The notes beneath the pieces are model-generated. The model saw only the letters and a program-made list of their open reading frames with translations, was not told the DNA's origin and ran no database searches. From assembly GCA_041392505.1 (NCBI GenBank), contig JAWKLX010000014.1, positions 62,001-126,000 on the forward strand: a stretch of DNA of 64,000 nucleotides. Reading direction: 5' to 3'. The number at the start of each line of letters is the position of its first letter. The stretch's first letter is position 1. This stretch comes from UBA6168 sp041392505 (lineage in GTDB: Bacteria; Bacteroidota; Bacteroidia; Chitinophagales; Saprospiraceae). A program made the translations under genes and the position numbers. Positions 56,722 to 64,000 of this stretch are shown piece after piece.

Positions 56722-57722
56722 ATGAAAAAAGACTTTTACTGCATAGACGCCCACACCTGCGGCAACCCAGTCCGGCTCGTCGCTGGCGGTGGCCCTATTT
56801 TAAAAGGTAAAACCATCGCCGACAAACGCATTCATTTCTTGAAAGAATTCGACTGGATCCGCAAAGGGCTGATGTTCGAGCCAAGGGGGCACGACATGAT
56901 GTCCGGCAGCATCCTTTACCCGCCTGCGGATGAGGAAAACGACATTGCCGTCCTGTTTATCGAAACCAGCGGTTGTCTGCCCATGTGCGGTCATGGCACC
57001 ATCGGCACCATCACCATTGCGATCGAACACGGCCTAGTCAGCCCCAAAACACCAGGGCGGCTCCGCATGGAAACCCCTGCGGGATTGGTGCAAATCGAAT
57101 ACGGACAGGAAGGGAAAAAAGTAAAATGGGTACGCCTCACCAACATCGCTTCCTTTCTCCACAGCACTGAGCTGGCCGTCGATTGTCTCGGCCTTGGCGA
57201 GTTGGTGGTGGACGTTGCCTATGGCGGAAATTTCTACGCCATCGTCGATCCACAGAAAAATTTCAAAGGCATTGAGCATCACACGGCGGGCGAATTGATT
57301 GCTTGGAGCCCCATTTTGCGAAAGCAGCTAAATGAGAAATACGAATTATCCACCCAGAGGACGAGCGCATCAACGGCCTCAGCCACCTGCTCTGGACGGG
57401 CAAAACGATCAGCCCCGAAGCACATGGCCGCAACGCCGTTTTTTATGGCGATAAGGCAATCGACCGCTCCCCTTGTGGCACTGGCACTTCTTCCCGCATG
57501 GCGCAATGGGCCGCTAAAGGGAAGCTAAAAATCGGCGACCCATTTATCCACGAAAGCATTATTGGCAGTCAATTTATCGGACGGGTGGAAGCAGCGGCAA
57601 AGGTGGGCGATTTCGATGCGATCATTCCGAGTATTCAGGGGTGGGCAAAAATTACGGGGTACAACCACCTTATTATTGACGATGAGGATGATCCGTATGC
57701 GTTTGGTTTTCAGGTGGTTTAA
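56722..57722 (+). pseudogene. 4-hydroxyproline 2-epimerase with one frameshift
   Basis: Proline-racemase family, most like 4-hydroxyproline 2-epimerase, which interconverts trans-4-hydroxy-L-proline and cis-4-hydroxy-D-proline. The N-terminal frame (to about 57346) shows DAHTCGNPVRLV, EPRGHDMMSGSI and the first catalytic Cys89 in MCGHGTIG. One base is missing near 57345; in the shifted frame follow IHPEDERINGLSHLLWTG, GRNAVFYGDKAIDRSPCGTG with the second catalytic Cys (codon 57474-57476) and the end at 57722. If the base is restored, the protein has about 333 residues, normal for the family. The unshifted frame ends at 57528 without the second Cys, so as written the gene is not functional. 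It may be a sequencing error: only one indel occurs in 1 kb. Confidence 0.8.
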
Positions 57723-57725
57723 ATG

Positions 57726-57915
57726 AAAATTTTGATACACCATCAAAATTTTACATTAAAAAAACGTGAGGCATGGATTTAAATGGCAAGGCAGGATTGG
57801 CTTTCGCCAATCCTGCCTTGCCAAAGAAATTAGGGGAAGAAAATCGGCAAAGCCGATTTTCTTCCCTGATTTTTTCGACGGCGGTGGCAGCGAAGCTGCC
57901 ACCGCCGTCGAAAAA
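57726..57915. repeat. Array of four perfect hairpins
   Basis: Hairpin 1: 57726-57736 with 57742-57752 (11 bp). Hairpin 2: 57784-57801 with 57806-57823 (18 bp, loop TTTC). Hairpin 3: 57834-57848 with 57852-57866 (15 bp, loop AAA). Hairpin 4: 57871-57891 with 57895-57915 (21 bp, loop GAA). All are perfect and all have different sequences, so they are not copies of one unit. They start 4 bp after the epimerase stop codon. Confidence 0.85.
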
Positions 57916-57971
57916 TTGTAATAATCTGATTACCAGTTTGATAGTGTGGGTTCTAATCCATACCTCATGTT

Positions 57972-58024
57972 AAAAAAATAATGGGAATGGGCCGAGGAAA
58001 CCGACCCATTCCCATTATTTTTTT
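57972..58024. terminator. Bidirectional terminator, 20-bp perfect stem
   Basis: AAAAAAATAATGGGAATGGG at 57972-57991 pairs with 58005-58024 around a 13-nt loop, giving A/T runs on both sides. It lies between convergent genes and includes the last two bases of the stop codon of the minus-strand gene at 58023. Confidence 0.85.
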
Positions 58025-58640
58025 AAACTAAATTTTCCATTTTCCCAATATTCTCATCCAACCGCTTCATGTAACTGCCGTAGGCCGACTTGTTCATGTT
58101 GTCACTCAGTATGTGTAAAAGTGGGACAAGGATGACAACGCAGGCGATGAATTTAACCGCAAAGTTGTGTTGTGAAATGGCCTCTATAATCGTTTGTCCT
58201 GCGTACAGATCGTCGAGAATAAACCCGCAGACGATGGCGATGGGGAAAGTGACCAGCCCAAAATAGTTCTCATACCGTAGCGCTTTTTTGATCAGTTCCG
58301 AATTGTTCTTCATTGTCGATAAAGTGTCTTGGGTCATGTCAAGCTGGCTATCCATTTTTCGGTAATGCGTCCACAGCATAGCGGCACCGGCAGTGTAACA
58401 GGCCAGCACAATCCCAATCAGCGGAAGTACGGTTGGATAGGACAAGCTGAAGATGAACCAAACGATGAACAAGGTGATGAAAAACAGCGCCCAATAGATT
58501 TTGATTTTTAAGCGCCTCTTCAATTCATTGATGGTCAAGGACGATTCTTTTGAAATTGCATTCATGATTTCTTCTTTTTTTATGGTTTGTGTTGAAAATT
58601 TTTCCTCGTTTATTTTTTTCCATTCTTTATAGATATCCAT
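58023..58640 (-). CDS. Putative anti-sigma-like four-helix membrane protein
   Basis: A 205-residue protein starting at the ATG 58638-58640 (MDIYKEWKKINEEKFSTQTI); the longer frame to 58664 is less likely because it lies deep in the sigma gene. A soluble N-terminal region of about 45 residues contains a helical TINELKRRLKIK stretch. Four hydrophobic segments follow: about 48-67 (YWALFFITLFIVWFIFSL), 70-90, 127-145 and 160-180. The start overlaps the end of the sigma factor gene by 14 bp, a pattern typical of translational coupling between an ECF sigma factor and its anti-sigma factor. I see no zinc-binding anti-sigma motif, so the anti-sigma role rests on context. The 3' end is at the bidirectional terminator. 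Confidence 0.7.
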   Translation of the reverse strand: MDIYKEWKKINEEKFSTQTIKKEEIMNAISKESSLTINELKRRLKIKIYWALFFITLFIVWFIFSLSYPTVLPLIGIVLACYTAGAAMLWTHYRKMDSQLDMTQDTLSTMKNNSELIKKALRYENYFGLVTFPIAIVCGFILDDLYAGQTIIEAISQHNFAVKFIACVVILVPLLHILSDNMNKSAYGSYMKRLDENIGKMENLV

Positions 58641-59124
58641 TTTCTGCTTTTTTAAATGCTTCAATAATCTGGGTTTTCAGTCGGTGAATTTTTACGGAAA
58701 CGTGGTTGCCCGTCATCCCTAAAATCTCTGCGATCTCGTTGTTTTTGTGCCCATCCAAATGGAGGGTCATCAGCGTCCGGTCCACTTCGTCCAATTGGCG
58801 GATCAAGTGGTACAACAGTTCATGGCCCTCTTTTTTGGCAGCTGGCTGGGCGATCTCCCCGGCCATTGCCAGATCGACGTTCGCCTTCTTTTTATCCGAT
58901 TTTTTAAAATTAAAAACCGTGTTCAGCGCCACCCGGTAAAGCCAAGTACTAAAGGCGGATTTGCCTTCGAATTTCCCAAAAGACTTCCAGGCTTGCAATA
59001 AGATTTCCTGGAACAGGTCTTTTTTATCCTCCTTATCGTCAATGTGCAGGCTGATCACTTTATGGATAATCCCCTCATGCTGTTGTATCAGCGCCACATA
59101 TTGATCTTCCAATTTATTCGGCAT
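58627..59124 (-). CDS. ECF-type RNA polymerase sigma factor
   Basis: A 165-residue sigma-70 family factor that would redirect RNA polymerase to a small regulon. Region 2 is about 15-80: DKKDLFQEILLQAWKSFGKF and STWLYRVALNTVFNF. Region 4 is about 108-155, with DEVDRTLMTLHLDGHKNNEI and GMTGNHVSVKIHRLKTQ as the helix-turn-helix. Length and the lack of regions 1 and 3 fit the ECF group. Start ATG at 59122-59124. The gene overlaps the downstream membrane protein gene by 14 bp. The upstream gap of about 220 bp should carry an autoregulated promoter, which I could not identify with confidence. Confidence 0.93.
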   Translation of the reverse strand: MPNKLEDQYVALIQQHEGIIHKVISLHIDDKEDKKDLFQEILLQAWKSFGKFEGKSAFSTWLYRVALNTVFNFKKSDKKKANVDLAMAGEIAQPAAKKEGHELLYHLIRQLDEVDRTLMTLHLDGHKNNEIAEILGMTGNHVSVKIHRLKTQIIEAFKKAENGYL

Positions 59125-59343
59125 ATTGATTTCCGTTTTTTGAAATTCATTACGTTAGTAGCGATCGAAAAGAAAATATTACAGAAGCCCGACTTTTTTT
59201 TTTGCGAAATAAAAATTTAAGGTGAGGGAAGGTTGTTAACCAGCAACTGACAATTACTGAAAACACCTTTATTTACAAGCATTTCTTTATTATCTTGAAA
59301 AATAGGTAAGGGCTAAAATAGGTAGGAAAGGTTTTTAAATAAA

Positions 59344-59520
59344 TCAATCCTGCTCGTCGGAAGCCCCATCTTTCAAAATGACAAAAGCTTGGTACAGCAC
59401 CAAAGCAGGCAGGAGTAGCATTATCACAAAAATGCCAGTGCTGGATGGCAGAATGGCCGAAAAAATCAGGAATACAACTGCGGCTAAAAAAATGGGGAAA
59501 GTGTATTTAGGTAAATCCAT
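59344..59520 (-). CDS. Small membrane protein, 58 residues
   Basis: Reads MDLPKYTFPIFLAAVVFLIF, then SAILPSSTGIFVIMLLLPAL, and ends VLYQAFVILKDGASDEQD. It has two hydrophobic helices and a short acidic C-terminus. ATG at 59518-59520, TGA at 59344-59346; the coding assignment rests on the clean helix-loop-helix pattern. It is followed by the sigma factor gene on the same strand after 219 bp. Role unknown; small proteins of this type can regulate membrane partners. Confidence 0.6.
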   Translation of the reverse strand: MDLPKYTFPIFLAAVVFLIFSAILPSSTGIFVIMLLLPALVLYQAFVILKDGASDEQD

Positions 59521-59589
59521 AAGGCATCGTGATTTGATTTATTTTATGGTAAAACAGTGAAACGAGCCATAGGTTTTCAATAATAAGCG

Positions 59590-59623
59590 AACGTCGGCAG
59601 GGTTTGAAAACCCTGCCGACGTT
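59590..59623. terminator. Perfect 16-bp hairpin after the dehydrogenase gene
   Basis: AACGTCGGCAGGGTTT at 59590-59605 pairs with 59608-59623 across a two-base loop (so the tip will open). It lies 18 bp after the stop codon of the minus-strand gene. It lacks a clear T-run on the minus strand, so termination is probable but not certain. Confidence 0.6.
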
Positions 59624-59641
59624 GTTTTACCCAATTTGAAA

Positions 59642-62600
59642 TCATTGCACCCCTCCTTCATGCGGATGCTCCTTCAACAACTCCGCTTCAGTATAAAACC
59701 CTTTTCTATTTTCCACTTCGCCCCGTGCGGATTTCACTGTCTCTGGTAAAACAACGCCTGCTTTGTTGCCGAAGGCATTGCGGACAAAAGTCAGCACCGC
59801 TGCCATTTCGTCATCCTTCAGCAGTCCTTCATAAGGCGTCATCGGCACCTGCCCCGGATATTCCCGATCCAAAACTTTGATGGGGCCGACCATGCCTTTC
59901 AGCACCAGTTTGGCGAGGCGGGTTTCGTTTCCGGTTACCCATTCCGAGGCAGCGAGCGGTGGGTAGCCAGCTGCTTTCAACCCTTGGCCATTGGCTTGGT
60001 GACAGGTGGCGCAATAGCCATCCCGCTCAAAAATTTCCTGGCCTTTTTTAAATAAATCTAAATCGGCCCCTTCCAAATGAGTAGCGATAGGTTCGGCCTT
60101 ATCTTCACCCACATTTTGCCCATTCAAATGCGCAACAGCCGTTTCGTAGGCAGGGGTCATCCAGTCGTCCAAAGGCATTTTGGCAGCTTCATTCAGAATG
60201 GCCAGCCCCTCCTCTTTATCCAGCCAAGAGGCAGCAACGATGGCTTCCAAGCGCACCCGGCCATGCTCATCGCGGGTGGCTTCCCGGAGGTATAATGGCT
60301 GATCGGCGATCTGATGCCTCGCATAGCGCAGCACCCGGACGGTGGCTGCCCGTACCCGAAAGTCTTTCGCCCGCAGCAACTGATGGACGAGGTCTTCGTC
60401 CACCCTATCCAAGCCCCAAGTGACCCAAAGCGCTTCCAGCAAGTGGTGCTCGTAGCGGGGATCATTTTTGTCGAGATTGTCCATCCATGGTTTCAATTGC
60501 GAAAGCACCTCTTCTGGTTGACGCCCACGAAGTTCCCGGCGGGTGCGGTAACGGGTGCGGTATTCTGGCAACTTTAGGTTATCGAGCAATTCGGCTATGG
60601 TCGCCCCGTCGACTTTGGCGGGCTCCACCAATGGTCGAGACGGATAAGTGATGCGGTAAATCCTTCCATGCACATGATCGCGGTAAGGATCGCGGGCGTT
60701 GTGTTGCATGTGGCCAATCAGGACGTTGTGCCAGTCCACGAGGTAAAGCGACCCATCCGGCGCAAACTCCATGTCCACCGGGCGGAAATTTTTGTCATCG
60801 CTTGTCAGGAGGTCTTGGCGAAAAGTATATTTATAGCCAGTGCCGTCGTCGGCCACGGCATGTTGTTTTGTGCCCAAAAAGCCGATGGTGTTATTAATCA
60901 GCAAATCACCTTGCACTTCGTCCGGAAAGTGGCGGCTGGAGACAAATTCAAGCCCAGAAGTAGGACGCACCATCTGTTCTTCGGGGATCAGGTTGCGTGA
61001 TTTTTGGGTAGCCTGCCCGTACCTCGATTTGACCGAACCGGGCATCATCCAACTGACGATCGGCCCAGAAGTTTCGGCATAAATGTTTTGCCCCCATTCA
61101 TCAAAGGCAATGCCCCAAGGGTTGGGGATGGACAATTGAGCCGTCCGTTCCAAGTGCCGACGTTGGGGATTGAAGCGGTAGAAACCACCGTTGGTTGCCC
61201 GCACCGGGCCATAAGAAGTCTCCACATTGGTATGCAGAAAAACCCCTTCCCCCATGTACACTGCCCCCGAGGGATCGGCGCAAAAAGCACTGATAACGTG
61301 GTGGGTATCGTGATCGTCGAAGCCGCTGAAAATGATTTCCACCTTATCCGCTTTGTCGTCGCCGTCGGTGTCAGTGAAGAGTTTGAGGTTGGTGCCTTGT
61401 GAAATGTAAACGCCTTCCGGGGCAAATTCAAAACCGACCGGGATGTGCAGCCCTTCCACAAAAATGGTCTGCTTATCGGCCTTACCATCGTGGTCAGTAT
61501 CTTCGAGGATCAACAGTTTATCGTTGGGCTTGGGGTCGCCGGGTTTCCAATGCGGATAGGTCGGCATGACGGCCACCCAAAGACGGCCTTTGTTATCAAA
61601 ACTCAATTGCACCGGATTGGCCAAGTCGGGGAATTCTTTTTCCGAGGCAAACAATTCGATTTTATAACCGGGCGCTACGTGAATTTTATCCAAAGCATCC
61701 TGGCCGTAGAGATAGGTTTGCTCGCCCCGGCCGTAGTCGCCCGGGATGTAGTTCGATTCAACGGGTGGCAGTTGGGAGGTATTTTTATCGGCTGCCGCCA
61801 AATCCATTTTCTTGCCTTTGGTGGCGGCCCAGATAGCCTGATCCCGGATGGCGGTCATTTCCCTGATTTTTTTCAGTTCAAACGGATAATTGTCAGGGCC
61901 GAAGGGATCGTAGCGACGGCCAAATACATGCACCCCATTGGGGATTTTGAAGTCGTTGTGCCAAAACCAATTTTTTTCCAAAACGGCTTCGTGCACCAGC
62001 TGCCGATGCTGTTCCACCTCAGGTTTCTTTTTTCCAAAAACACCGTCGGCAAGGAGCTTGGAAAATTTTTCGTACCCAGCCTCATTCAGTTGCGAGCCAT
62101 CCGAGGTCAATTGTTCGCCGCTGGCAAACCATTTAGCCGAAGGCGAAAAAGCATCCACAAAATGCACCCGCAAGCTATCGGCAACCTGCCGCATGGCTTC
62201 GGTGTACAGCGACAAATTGGCGTTTTCTTTTTCCCCTGTCGGGAAATCATATTTATCAGAAAGATCTTGGAAGGCGATGGGGGAAACGATGGCCAACTGG
62301 GGCGGCGACTGGCCATTGTATTGCTGAGCCAACGTATGTTCAATAAACGCTGCCAGTTCTGCCTTGTAATTGTCCAAACCAGCTTCCCCCTGAAACGACT
62401 CATTGTACCCAAAACACGCAATGATTACATCCGCCTCCAAGCGGGTCAGCCATTGGTCGGGCATTTCAAAATGCCCTTCGCTGTGCGACAGTTGCCCGTA
62501 TTCGGACTGAAACCGCTCCGCCCCCGGAAACGCCCACGGCACACCCCGTCCAGAATGTGGCCTGAACCCCGGCGTATTACCACCATCGCACATGTTGCGG

Positions 62601-62806
62601 ATCAACAACAGGCTATCGGGATAGCGCAATTGCAACTCCGTTTCGAAATGCCCAAAATTCATCATTCGGGAGCATAGGTTGTTGCCGATCAGCACGATGT
62701 GGTCGCCTTTTCGGATGGGCAGGGCCGGTTCGTTCATTTCCGTGCATTGCATACCGATGCAGGCGATGAACAAGAACAGGAGAAATAGGCTGGGTGTGGT
62801 TTTCAT
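59642..62806 (-). CDS. Lipoprotein with SGNH, dehydrogenase propeller, HEAT and cytochrome c domains
   Basis: A 1054-residue protein of the PVC-type haem-binding group. The signal peptide ends in a lipobox (CIGMQC), so the N-terminal Cys is probably lipidated. An SGNH-hydrolase-like domain (about 33-260) has HIVLIGNNLCSRM in place of the usual GDS block and CFGYNESFQGEAG. A membrane-bound-dehydrogenase beta-propeller (about 375-720) has the tell-tale PGYKIELFAS, FDNKGRLWVAVMPTYP and DTDHDGKADK with NPWGIAFDEWGQ. HEAT-like helices lie at about 735-890. The cytochrome c domain (about 915-1015) has CATCHQANGQG with the axial Met likely in PMTPYEG. Substrate unknown; the family is thought to oxidise sugars or sugar acids and pass electrons through the haem. 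It lies 47 bp downstream of the spermidine-synthase-like gene on the same strand. Confidence 0.88.
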   Translation of the reverse strand: MKTTPSLFLLFLFIACIGMQCTEMNEPALPIRKGDHIVLIGNNLCSRMMNFGHFETELQLRYPDSLLLIRNMCDGGNTPGFRPHSGRGVPWAFPGAERFQSEYGQLSHSEGHFEMPDQWLTRLEADVIIACFGYNESFQGEAGLDNYKAELAAFIEHTLAQQYNGQSPPQLAIVSPIAFQDLSDKYDFPTGEKENANLSLYTEAMRQVADSLRVHFVDAFSPSAKWFASGEQLTSDGSQLNEAGYEKFSKLLADGVFGKKKPEVEQHRQLVHEAVLEKNWFWHNDFKIPNGVHVFGRRYDPFGPDNYPFELKKIREMTAIRDQAIWAATKGKKMDLAAADKNTSQLPPVESNYIPGDYGRGEQTYLYGQDALDKIHVAPGYKIELFASEKEFPDLANPVQLSFDNKGRLWVAVMPTYPHWKPGDPKPNDKLLILEDTDHDGKADKQTIFVEGLHIPVGFEFAPEGVYISQGTNLKLFTDTDGDDKADKVEIIFSGFDDHDTHHVISAFCADPSGAVYMGEGVFLHTNVETSYGPVRATNGGFYRFNPQRRHLERTAQLSIPNPWGIAFDEWGQNIYAETSGPIVSWMMPGSVKSRYGQATQKSRNLIPEEQMVRPTSGLEFVSSRHFPDEVQGDLLINNTIGFLGTKQHAVADDGTGYKYTFRQDLLTSDDKNFRPVDMEFAPDGSLYLVDWHNVLIGHMQHNARDPYRDHVHGRIYRITYPSRPLVEPAKVDGATIAELLDNLKLPEYRTRYRTRRELRGRQPEEVLSQLKPWMDNLDKNDPRYEHHLLEALWVTWGLDRVDEDLVHQLLRAKDFRVRAATVRVLRYARHQIADQPLYLREATRDEHGRVRLEAIVAASWLDKEEGLAILNEAAKMPLDDWMTPAYETAVAHLNGQNVGEDKAEPIATHLEGADLDLFKKGQEIFERDGYCATCHQANGQGLKAAGYPPLAASEWVTGNETRLAKLVLKGMVGPIKVLDREYPGQVPMTPYEGLLKDDEMAAVLTFVRNAFGNKAGVVLPETVKSARGEVENRKGFYTEAELLKEHPHEGGVQ

Positions 62807-62853
62807 AAATAGATCGGTGAGACTTGTTTAAAGTTTTTATGCAGTGGACAAAG

Positions 62854-64000
62854 TTATTTCCCGAAAAAATATTTTCGATAATATTCGTTGTAACTCTTTT
62901 TCCATCGCATAGAGGCCTTTGCATATAGTTTTGACAACCGGGGCTTGGCATCTACCAAAACCTCTACATCGGAAGTATCAATGTGTTTAGGGTTGAGAAA
63001 ATGCACGTATAAATCATCAATTTCCTCGAAGCCGATCGCCTTAAAGTCCGCTTTGGAAAAATCTTTTTCTTTTTCGCTGGCCAAAAAGATCAAATTGCGG
63101 GTATCCTCCGTACCGGGTGTAGCCAATATTTCTGTTTCAAAACCCGACGCCAAAAAAGTTTTGTAAACGCTACGTGCCGCTTGGCCGGGTTCGCCTTTTA
63201 TAAAACCATAAAAATTGGCCATGATCATACCACCGGGATTGAGGATGCGGCGGGCATCGGCAAAGCCTTCCTGCGTCATTAAATGTTCGGGGACTGACTC
63301 GCTGAGGAAAGTATCGAAAACAATGATGTCATATTTTTTCTTCGCAATTCGAATGTAGTGGCGGGCATCGTCGATGATGACGTTCGTGGTGGCGGGCATA
63401 TTGAAATATTTAACCGAAACATCCCAAATCCGCTTGTCAATTTCCACCACATCCACCTCATACCCCATCCTATTGAACTGCTTGACGATGGTGCCGCCGC
63501 CAAGGCCGAGCAATAATACCTTGCTCCCTTGGGGGAAAATGCTGGCTGCGGTGGGGAAATAATTTGCCCAAGACCAAATGCTATATTCCAAATCATGGTC
63601 GAGGCCGACAAACGTCTGTAAAGTGTTGTTGACGATGAGGCCTCGCCCCATGCGGGCATCAGGTGTGATCTCATAAGATGGCAGGTCCACCACTTTGACC
63701 TGTCCGAGGATACCTTCCGATTCATACAGGACTTTGTAATTGGATGGGTATTGTTCCGCTTGACCGAGCTTCCAGCCACCTATTACAATCATCAACAACA
63801 GCAGCGCCCCGGCCATTCGCTGTTTTCTCCTAATCAAGGAAACGGCGGGCAAGGCCGCTAAAAGAAAACCTGTAATTGCGGCAGGTTTTGACACCCCAAA
63901 TTCAGGGATAAAATAGAACCCCATCAAAAAGGTAAAGAGGATGCCCCCCACGGTCGAGATGGCGTACACATTTCCGGCACTGCTGCCCGCACTGTCGGCA
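62854..64000 (-). CDS. Spermidine-synthase-like membrane protein, 5' end cut
   Basis: The frame is open through the end of the window, so the start is outside; a GTG at 63967-63969 inside NVYAIST is not the start, because ADSAGSSAGN reads in frame before it. Hydrophobic helices lie at the N-terminus (AISTVGGILFTFLMGFYFIP and LLAALPAVSL, GALLLLMIVIGG), and the C-terminal half is a class I methyltransferase-like fold of the spermidine synthase type: KVLLLGLGGGTIVKQFNRMG, VDVVEIDKRIWDV, IIDDARHYI and DIIVFDTFLSESVPEHL. The G-S-A-G-N-x-Y-A-x-S-T-x-G motif at the front is typical of the multi-pass members. Whether it makes polyamines is unknown; many members are not true synthases. It probably forms an operon with the downstream lipoprotein gene. 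Confidence 0.82.
   Translation of the reverse strand, partial: ADSAGSSAGNVYAISTVGGILFTFLMGFYFIPEFGVSKPAAITGFLLAALPAVSLIRRKQRMAGALLLLMIVIGGWKLGQAEQYPSNYKVLYESEGILGQVKVVDLPSYEITPDARMGRGLIVNNTLQTFVGLDHDLEYSIWSWANYFPTAASIFPQGSKVLLLGLGGGTIVKQFNRMGYEVDVVEIDKRIWDVSVKYFNMPATTNVIIDDARHYIRIAKKKYDIIVFDTFLSESVPEHLMTQEGFADARRILNPGGMIMANFYGFIKGEPGQAARSVYKTFLASGFETEILATPGTEDTRNLIFLASEKEKDFSKADFKAIGFEEIDDLYVHFLNPKHIDTSDVEVLVDAKPRLSKLYAKASMRWKKSYNEYYRKYFFGK

Noticed and set aside
57340..57350. Programmed frameshift in the epimerase gene
   Set aside because: No slippery heptamer or downstream pseudoknot is visible; a single indel is the simpler explanation.
61445..62677. 410-codon open frame on the plus strand
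   Set aside because: It is antisense to the SGNH/dehydrogenase gene, whose own frame has lipobox, propeller and CATCH motifs. It has no signal or domain of its own.

Overview
The window reads as chromosomal DNA of a Bacteroidota bacterium, most likely the Saprospiria (Saprospirales). The clues are several very large secreted multidomain proteins with type IX secretion (T9SS) C-terminal sorting domains, a hybrid two-component system with a beta-propeller sensor, a fused LpxC/FabZ protein, paired YQGP...ND calcium-binding-like repeats at the end of one giant protein, and A-rich leaders without Shine-Dalgarno sites. I see no tRNA, rRNA, CRISPR array, phage module or recognisable transposase gene. 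The organism assignment is inference from gene content.

Layout. 0-36 kb is a surface-protein region: a 1200-residue protein with three copies of a GCSATNT/HTSCSAP domain (minus strand), an AT-rich 1.3 kb gap, a 3455-residue protein, a hybrid histidine kinase/AraC regulator, a 3231-residue protein with LamG-type domains and a possible pore-forming core, a 1341-residue HYR-repeat protein and a 321-residue protein that shares a module with the 3231-residue one. 36-43 kb is housekeeping: a TPM-domain protein, an ABC ATPase and the lipid A genes lpxD, lpxC/fabZ and lpxA, all on the minus strand. 43.6-50 kb holds one intact lipoprotein gene and then four consecutive genes broken by frameshifts (alpha/beta hydrolase, beta-propeller lipoprotein, hemC, MFS transporter). 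50-64 kb holds a helical hypothetical protein, a 1415-residue T9SS protein, a 4-hydroxyproline epimerase gene with one frameshift, an ECF sigma factor with a partly overlapping membrane protein (possible anti-sigma), a 58-residue membrane protein, a lipoprotein joining SGNH, dehydrogenase propeller, HEAT and cytochrome c domains, and a spermidine-synthase-like protein cut by the window end.

How the genes may work together. The hybrid kinase sits between the two largest surface genes, all on the plus strand, so it may regulate one or both; no binding site shows this. The three lpx genes are the early lipid A steps. The sigma factor and the membrane protein overlap by 14 bp and are probably co-translated. 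The window has one secreted-protein theme (adhesion, glycan or protein binding) but no complete polysaccharide-utilisation locus and no SusC/SusD pair.

The least ordinary material lies in the DNA between and inside genes: a 105-bp element with perfect 28-bp inverted ends sitting in frame inside the ATPase domain of the hybrid kinase; a REP-like repeat flanking the 9.7 kb giant gene with different tip stems in the two copies; a row of perfect hairpins at 57.7-58.0 kb; a terminator-like hairpin just upstream of the 10.4 kb gene; and the frameshift-dense block at 44.7-49.9 kb, which may be real decay or a local sequence-quality problem.
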